55,178 bases of DNA, from NCBI RefSeq assembly GCF_029889805.1, contig NZ_JARANT010000003.1:1-55178 (forward strand), written 5' to 3'. The translations under genes were made by a program, and so were the position numbers. Each line of letters opens with the position of its first letter. Positions within the stretch are counted from its first letter, which is position 1. Source of the stretch: Halorubrum sp. Boch-26 (GTDB lineage: Archaea; Halobacteriota; Halobacteria; Halobacteriales; Haloferacaceae). Below the pieces are notes generated by a model. That model searched no databases. It was not told where the DNA came from and saw only the letters and a list, made by a program, of their open reading frames with translations. Shown here in pieces: positions 50,557-55,178 of the stretch.

Positions 50557-52245
50557 ATGTCTCCGACGGACCAACCGTCTCCGACGGACCGATCGTCCCC
50601 GACGGATCCGCCCGCAGCGCTCGCGGACGCCCCGCACCTCTCGACGCGACGGCTTGACGACCTCGCCGATCGCGTGCGCCGCGCGAGGGCGGACGAGTCG
50701 GCCGCCGAGAGCGACGCCTCCGGCGAGAGCGACGCCCTCGACGTGGTCGCGCCGGCGACGAGCGAGCGGATCGGTTCGGTGCCGGCCTGCGACGGCAACG
50801 GCGTCGCCGCCGCGGTCGAGCGCGCGCGGTCGGCGCAGGCCGAGTGGGAGGAGGCCCCCGCGACCGAACGCGTCGCCGTCATCGACCGGTTCGGCGACCT
50901 CGTCTTAGAGCACCGCGAGGAGCTCCTCGACCTCCTTCAGCTGGAGACCGGGAAGTCCCGCCGGTCAGCGGTCGAGGAGCTGTTCGACGTGCCGACCGGC
51001 TGCACGTACCTCGCGGACGAGGCGCCCGACGCGCTCGCCGAGGACCCCCGGAGCGGGGTGTTCCCCGGGCTCGCGACCGCGACGGTCACCTACGACCCGG
51101 TCGGCGTCGTCGGCGTCATCTCGCCGTGGAACTACCCGCTGACGCTCTCGATGGCCGACGCGCTCCCGGCGCTGGCCGCGGGGAACGCGGTCGTCTGCAA
51201 GCCCGACGAGAAAACGCCGTACGGGGCGCTCGCGCTCGCGGAGCTGCTGGAGGTCGCCGGCCTCCCGGACGAACTCTTCCAGGTCGTCACCGGCGAGGGG
51301 GCGACGGTCGGGCCCGCGCTGATCGACGCGGTCGACTACGTGGCGTTCACCGGGAGCACCGAGACCGGCCGGATCGTCGCCGAGCGTGCGGGGCGAAACC
51401 TGATCGACTGCTCGCTGGAGCTCGGCGGCAACAACCCGCTCGTCGTGCTCGGCGACGCCGACGTCGACGAGGCGGCCCGCGGCGCGGTCGACGCCTGCTT
51501 CTCGAACGCCGGACAGCTCTGCCTGTCCGCGGAGCGGCTCTACGTCGAGGAGTCCGCCTACGAGCCGTTCCTCGACGCGTTCGTCCGGGAGACGGAGGCG
51601 CTCACTCTCGGGACCGGCTACGACTACGACGACGACCTGGGCTCGCTGATCGACGCCGACCAACTGGATCGCGTTCGGGGCCACGTCGACGCCGCCCGGG
51701 AGGCGGGCGCGACCGTGGAAACGGGCGGCCGACACCGTCCGGACGTTGCCCCGTACTGCTACGAGCCGACCGTCTTGACCGACGTGGAGCCGGACGCGGC
51801 GGTCGCCTGCGAGGAGACGTTCGGCCCGGTCGTCGTCGTGACGCCGGTCCCGGACGCGGCCGCCGCGGTCGACGCCGCCAACGACTCGCCGTACGGACTC
51901 AACGCGAGCGTGTGGACCGCTGACCGCGAGCGCGGCGCGTCGGCCGCCCGCGAGATCGACTGCGGCACCGTCAACGTCAACGACGGCTTCCTCGCGACGT
52001 GGGGCGCGGCCGACGCGCCGATGGGCGGGTTCGGCGACTCGGGGCTCGGCCGCCGCCACGGCCCCGAGGGGATCCGACGGTACACGGAGTCGCGGACGGT
52101 CGGCGTCTCTCGCGTCGGCCCGCTCGGCTTCCCCGACCGGATCCCGACCGACTGGTTCGTCCGCGGCGCGTTCGCCGCGGTCGGGCTCGGTCGGACGGTG
52201 AGCCGGAGCGTGCGGCGGCTGAAACGGCGGGTCCGAAGACGGTAG
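50557..52245 (+). CDS. Aldehyde dehydrogenase, succinate-semialdehyde type, with basic tail
   Basis: This 562-residue protein has an N-terminal low-complexity region (about 1-70, Ser/Pro/Asp) and a full aldehyde dehydrogenase: VVGVISPWNYPLTLSMADAL, FTGSTETGRIVAERAGRN, LELGGNNPLVVLGD, AGQLCLSAERLYV (catalytic Cys) and MGGFGDSGLGRRHGPEG. It resembles NADP-dependent succinate-semialdehyde dehydrogenases. The last 30 residues (FVRGAFAAVGLGRTVSRSVR, then RLKRRVRRR) form a basic, partly hydrophobic tail, unusual in an acidic haloarchaeal proteome, and may bind membrane or nucleic acid. It stands alone. Confidence 0.85.
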   Translation: MSPTDQPSPTDRSSPTDPPAALADAPHLSTRRLDDLADRVRRARADESAAESDASGESDALDVVAPATSERIGSVPACDGNGVAAAVERARSAQAEWEEAPATERVAVIDRFGDLVLEHREELLDLLQLETGKSRRSAVEELFDVPTGCTYLADEAPDALAEDPRSGVFPGLATATVTYDPVGVVGVISPWNYPLTLSMADALPALAAGNAVVCKPDEKTPYGALALAELLEVAGLPDELFQVVTGEGATVGPALIDAVDYVAFTGSTETGRIVAERAGRNLIDCSLELGGNNPLVVLGDADVDEAARGAVDACFSNAGQLCLSAERLYVEESAYEPFLDAFVRETEALTLGTGYDYDDDLGSLIDADQLDRVRGHVDAAREAGATVETGGRHRPDVAPYCYEPTVLTDVEPDAAVACEETFGPVVVVTPVPDAAAAVDAANDSPYGLNASVWTADRERGASAAREIDCGTVNVNDGFLATWGAADAPMGGFGDSGLGRRHGPEGIRRYTESRTVGVSRVGPLGFPDRIPTDWFVRGAFAAVGLGRTVSRSVRRLKRRVRRR

Positions 52246-52288
52246 CCGCGGCGGCGCCGAGACGGGTGTCTACCGACTAGGGTAGCCC

Positions 52289-52356
52289 GCCGCCGATCGG
52301 GTTGCCTCGCCGCCGATCGGATTGCCTCGCCGCCGATCGGATTGCCTCGCCGCCGA
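52289..52356. repeat. Tandem repeat, 20-base unit, about 3.4 copies
   Basis: The unit CGCCGCCGATCGGATTGCCT recurs three times with one A/G change, then a partial unit. It lies in the 225-base gap 52246-52470 after the aldehyde dehydrogenase. The remainder of the gap has an AT-rich run with the palindrome ATATCGATAT (52373-52382) and possible TATA elements for the phosphatase gene. Confidence 0.8.
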
Positions 52357-52470
52357 ACCGGCGTGAATCTATATATCGATATTGCTCCCTATTAGAAACG
52401 ACTTAAACCGGGAAGCACCACGATAACACAACGGCGAAGCCGCGAAACGTCGCCTCAGAGTATCACGCTA

Positions 52471-53157
52471 ATGACGCTCACACCTCAGTTCAGCGACGAC
52501 GTCGAAGCGCTCCACGAACGGTTCGATATCGACGGCTACGGCGATATCTACGTCGTCGGCGATGTCCACGGGAGCCGAGCCGCCCTCGAGACGCTTCTCG
52601 CGAGTCTCGACCTTGCGGACGACGACCTCGTCGTCTTCGTCGGTGATCTGGTGCGCAAGGGTCCGGACAGTCCCGGCGTCCTCGACATCGTCCGCGGCGA
52701 TCCGCGCCTCGTGACCGTCCGCGGGAACAACGAGCAGAAGATCGTGCGCGGCGACAAAGACCCCGACTGGCTCCGCGACGGCGACCGAGCGTACTTCGAG
52801 TCGCTCCCCATCGCGATCTCCTTCGACGACGCGCTCGTCGTCCACGGCGGCGTCGATCCCGAGCGCTCCCTCGAAAGCCATACGATCGAAGAGCTGTTGA
52901 CGATGCGTGCACCCCGCGGCGACGGGTACGACGGCCCGTTCTGGTACGACGACTACGACGGCCCGCACCGCGTGTTTTTCGGCCATACGGTTCACGACGC
53001 TCCGGTGGTACGGAAACACGCCGTCGGCCTCGACACCGGATGCGTCTACGGGGGAACGCTCACGGCCTACGACTACCGCAACGACGAGTTCCTCACCACG
53101 GGCTCAACGACGACGCATCAGGACCGGTCCGACTCGAAGATCGTCACCCCGGTCTGA
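52471..53157 (+). CDS. Calcineurin-like metallophosphoesterase
   Basis: This 228-residue protein has the five phosphoesterase blocks: VVGDVHGSRAALETLL (GDxHG), VVFVGDLVRKGPDS (GDxxxxG), VTVRGNNEQKIVRG (GNxE, usually GNH[E/D]), LVVHGGVDPERS (GGxxP) and VFFGHTVHDAPVV (GHT). This is the bis(5'-nucleosyl)-tetraphosphatase/PP1-like branch. It may split dinucleoside polyphosphates or dephosphorylate proteins. It converges on ppk1 with a 16-base gap, both handling phosphate, but no shared transcript. Confidence 0.88.
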   Translation: MTLTPQFSDDVEALHERFDIDGYGDIYVVGDVHGSRAALETLLASLDLADDDLVVFVGDLVRKGPDSPGVLDIVRGDPRLVTVRGNNEQKIVRGDKDPDWLRDGDRAYFESLPIAISFDDALVVHGGVDPERSLESHTIEELLTMRAPRGDGYDGPFWYDDYDGPHRVFFGHTVHDAPVVRKHAVGLDTGCVYGGTLTAYDYRNDEFLTTGSTTTHQDRSDSKIVTPV

Positions 53158-53173
53158 GCGGCGACGAGGCGAC

Positions 53174-55126
53174 TCACTCGTACTCCGATCGGAGGCGCTC
53201 GCGTGCCCCGTCGCGCGTCTTGAAGTACCGCCGGTCGCCGTCGCTCGTTCGAACCGCCAAGTCGTACGTCTCGCTATCGGGTCGGTACCAGCGGTCGGCG
53301 TGCGCGTCGAACACGGAGGCGCCCCGTCCATCCGAGCGCTCGCGTTCCCCGTCAGTAGCCGCTTCCGACCCTTCAGAGCCATCAACGGCTTCCTTCGTCT
53401 CGTCCGACGCGTCGCTGTCGTCGGCTCCCTTCGTCTCGTCCGACGCGTCCGACTCCGTGACGCGGTCGCCGTCGGAGACGGGTTCGATCAGGAGCTCCTC
53501 GGGGATCAGGTCCGTGTCGATCGCCATCCCCGGTCCGTACCCGCGATCGAGGGCCGCCTTCGTGGCCGTCATCAGTATCTCCTGAACGTCCCGCACGGGC
53601 TCGCCGTCGGAAGACACCTGTTCGTAGCGGCCATCACTCTGCATCACCCACCGGCGGCGGTTGTCCGTCAGCGACGCCTCCAAGATGAACCGAAGCTGTT
53701 TCCGAAGCCGCGGGGCCTCGACGGGCGTGACGGCCTCGACCCGGTAGTCGAGGTTCCGCGTCATCCAGTCTGCCGACCCGATGTACCACCCCGGGTCACC
53801 CGCGTTCTCGAAATAGAAGATCCGAGCGTGTTCGAGGAACCGACCGACGATCGAGTGGACGGTGACGGTCTCGCTCAACCCTTCGATGCCGGGCCGAAGT
53901 CGACAGATGTCCCGGACGATCAGATCGATGTCCACACCCGCTATCGAGGCGCGGTAGAGCTCCGCGACCATCGACGGATCTTCGAGCCCGTTCACCTTCA
54001 CCACGATTCGCCCGCGCCGATCGGCGCGGGCGTGTTCGGCCTCGCGCCTGACCATCTCCGTGAACCGTTCGCGCATCGTCACGGGGGCGATCAGGAGCTT
54101 CCGGAACCGGTCGTCGAGCGTCGGTCCGGTGAAGAAGTTGAACACCTTCGTGAGGTCGAGGCCGATGTCGCGGTCGACGGTCAACAGCCCGAGGTCGGCG
54201 TACCCCTTGGCCGTTCCCGAGTGATAGTTTCCGGTCCCGACGTGCGAGTACAGCTCGACGCCGTCGTCCTCTTGCCGAACGACGAGCGCGGTCTTGGTGT
54301 GGGTCTTCAGACCGACGGTCCCGTACGCGACGTGGATCCCTTCCTCTTCGAGCTGGCGAACCCACTCGAGGTTATTCTTCTCGTCGAACCGGGCCTTGAG
54401 TTCGACCATCACCGCGACCTGCTTGCCGTTGTCGGCGGCGTCGATGAGGCTCTGAATGACCTTCGAGTCGCTCGCCGTCCGATAGATCGCGGCCTTCACG
54501 GCGAGCACGTCGGGATCGTTCGCCGCCGCGTGGAGGAAGCGCTGTACCGTTCCCTCGAAGGAGTGATACGGGTGATGGACGAGGATGTCACCGTTCCGGA
54601 TCTCGTCGAAGATGTCCGCCGACCCGTCCTGCGCGTCGCTCGTCGTCGCCCCCAATCGGGGGTGTTTCTGCGGCGTCCCCGCCGGAAGCTTGAGATCGGG
54701 ACGGTCGAGTTCGGTAAGCTCGAAGAAGTCCTCGTAGTCGATCGGCCCCGTCCGATTGAACACCTCTCTGTCGTCCACCTCGAGCTGTTCTTTGAGGATC
54801 GAGAGCGACTTGTCGGGGATGTCCGCGTCGACCTCCAGCCGGACGACCGTCGCGAAGCGTCGCTGCTCGATGACCTCTTCGACCATGTCGATGAGGTCTT
54901 CCGCGACCTCCTCGTTCCGGCGGACCTCCGCGTTCCGAGTCACCTTGAACTTCGAGACGTCGCGGATATCGAGGTCCGGCAACAGGAGGTCGAGGTTGGC
55001 TTCGATGAGGTCTTCTATGAGGACGTACCCGTCGGTCTGGCCCGGAACCGCGATCAGTCGAGGCTGATTCGGCGGGATTTTGATCCGAGTGAACGTCGGC
55101 TCGTCGGTCTCGTTCGCGGAGAGCAC
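53174..55126 (-). CDS. ppk1: Polyphosphate kinase 1, N-terminally truncated
   Basis: The open frame gives 650 residues from a GTG at 55126. Catalytic features remain: HHPYHSFEGTVQRFLHAAAN, LKARFDEKNNLEWVRQLEEE, the phosphorylated-His site LYSHVGTGNYHSGTAKGYAD, and FFTGPTLDDRF. A Ser/Asp/Glu-rich linker holds a 22-base DNA repeat (53392-53413 and 53428-53449) before a C-terminal DRWYRPDSETYDLAVRTSDG segment. The PPK1-like frame goes back 9 codons past the GTG (ISNLSLSLA, part of the conserved FPFISNLSL block), then similarity ends near 55153 and a TAA follows at 55166. Normally over 100 residues precede this point, so the gene is broken at the window edge. Confidence 0.85.
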   Translation of the reverse strand: MLSANETDEPTFTRIKIPPNQPRLIAVPGQTDGYVLIEDLIEANLDLLLPDLDIRDVSKFKVTRNAEVRRNEEVAEDLIDMVEEVIEQRRFATVVRLEVDADIPDKSLSILKEQLEVDDREVFNRTGPIDYEDFFELTELDRPDLKLPAGTPQKHPRLGATTSDAQDGSADIFDEIRNGDILVHHPYHSFEGTVQRFLHAAANDPDVLAVKAAIYRTASDSKVIQSLIDAADNGKQVAVMVELKARFDEKNNLEWVRQLEEEGIHVAYGTVGLKTHTKTALVVRQEDDGVELYSHVGTGNYHSGTAKGYADLGLLTVDRDIGLDLTKVFNFFTGPTLDDRFRKLLIAPVTMRERFTEMVRREAEHARADRRGRIVVKVNGLEDPSMVAELYRASIAGVDIDLIVRDICRLRPGIEGLSETVTVHSIVGRFLEHARIFYFENAGDPGWYIGSADWMTRNLDYRVEAVTPVEAPRLRKQLRFILEASLTDNRRRWVMQSDGRYEQVSSDGEPVRDVQEILMTATKAALDRGYGPGMAIDTDLIPEELLIEPVSDGDRVTESDASDETKGADDSDASDETKEAVDGSEGSEAATDGERERSDGRGASVFDAHADRWYRPDSETYDLAVRTSDGDRRYFKTRDGARERLRSEYE

Positions 55127-55153
55127 GGCGAGGGAAAGCGAGAGGTTCGAGAT

Positions 55154-55178
55154 GCACGCAGTCTCTTAGACGCGTCTG
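55154..55178. other. Junction where ppk1 similarity ends
   Basis: Reading leftward, the conserved Ppk1 codons start at ATC (55151-55153). The 25 bases before it (GCACGCAGTCTCTTAGACGC in plus orientation, then GTCTG) do not encode the expected PFPF residues in any frame and hold an in-frame stop. This may be the end of an inserted mobile element, a rearrangement or an assembly edge; too little sequence is left to decide. Confidence 0.45.

Overview
The window reads as one stretch of a haloarchaeal chromosome, most like Halorubrum or a close relative. The evidence is very high GC, strongly acidic predicted proteins, leaderless genes with AT-rich TATA elements about 25-30 bases before the start codon, archaeal markers (aIF5A, aMBF1, a Rad25/XPB-type helicase) and families typical of Halobacteria. 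Genus is inference; no rRNA is present. Both ends look broken: the left edge cuts a small helix-turn-helix gene resembling an insertion-sequence component, and at the right edge polyphosphate kinase loses its N-terminal part at a sharp break. The window may therefore be a contig bounded by mobile elements.

Left part (1-7.4 kb): the cut mobile-type gene; two copies (about 121-345 and 2638-2866) of an unusual non-coding repeat that shares a fixed scaffold but carries different hairpins; a beta-propeller-like protein; a nucleoside-recognition (Gate) membrane protein; catalase-peroxidase KatG; a DUF2249 protein behind a tandem repeat holding a CGAA-N4-TTCG motif; a stand-alone fragment of the glutamyl-tRNA reductase dimerisation domain; and an ATP-grasp ligase of unusually low GC.

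Catabolic block (7.4-24.7 kb): leftward, an Lrp regulator, an arginine-deiminase-fold protein without its catalytic cysteine, two class III aminotransferases and an FAD amine/amino-acid oxidase. Rightward, a complete spermidine/putrescine-type ABC importer (two permeases, lipoprotein, ATPase), two aldehyde dehydrogenases, a saccharopine-dehydrogenase-like enzyme, a methylmalonate-semialdehyde-dehydrogenase-like enzyme and an amidohydrolase. Together they look like import of an amine, polyamine or amino acid, deamination or transamination, oxidation of the semialdehyde and entry into acyl-CoA metabolism, probably under the Lrp protein. The substrate cannot be read from sequence; this is the best candidate for an undescribed system.

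Middle (24.7-41.5 kb): mostly housekeeping and signalling genes: aMBF1, two tandem HD-domain phosphohydrolases sharing long identical DNA tracts around a UspA gene, amidohydrolase, thymidine kinase, methyltransferase, CinA-like amidase, a large receiver-PAS-GAF-histidine kinase, tRNA-Thr(UGU), GNAT, CBS protein, uridine kinase, Rad25 helicase and an esterase.

Right part (41.5-55.2 kb): an APC amino-acid permease, UspA, a second YtcJ-like amidohydrolase, an Rdx/SelW-like protein without CxxC, the aIF5A-agmatinase operon (hypusine precursor supply), a class I/II aminotransferase, an AI-2E-family permease, a fourth aldehyde dehydrogenase with a basic C-terminal tail, a metallophosphoesterase and truncated Ppk1.
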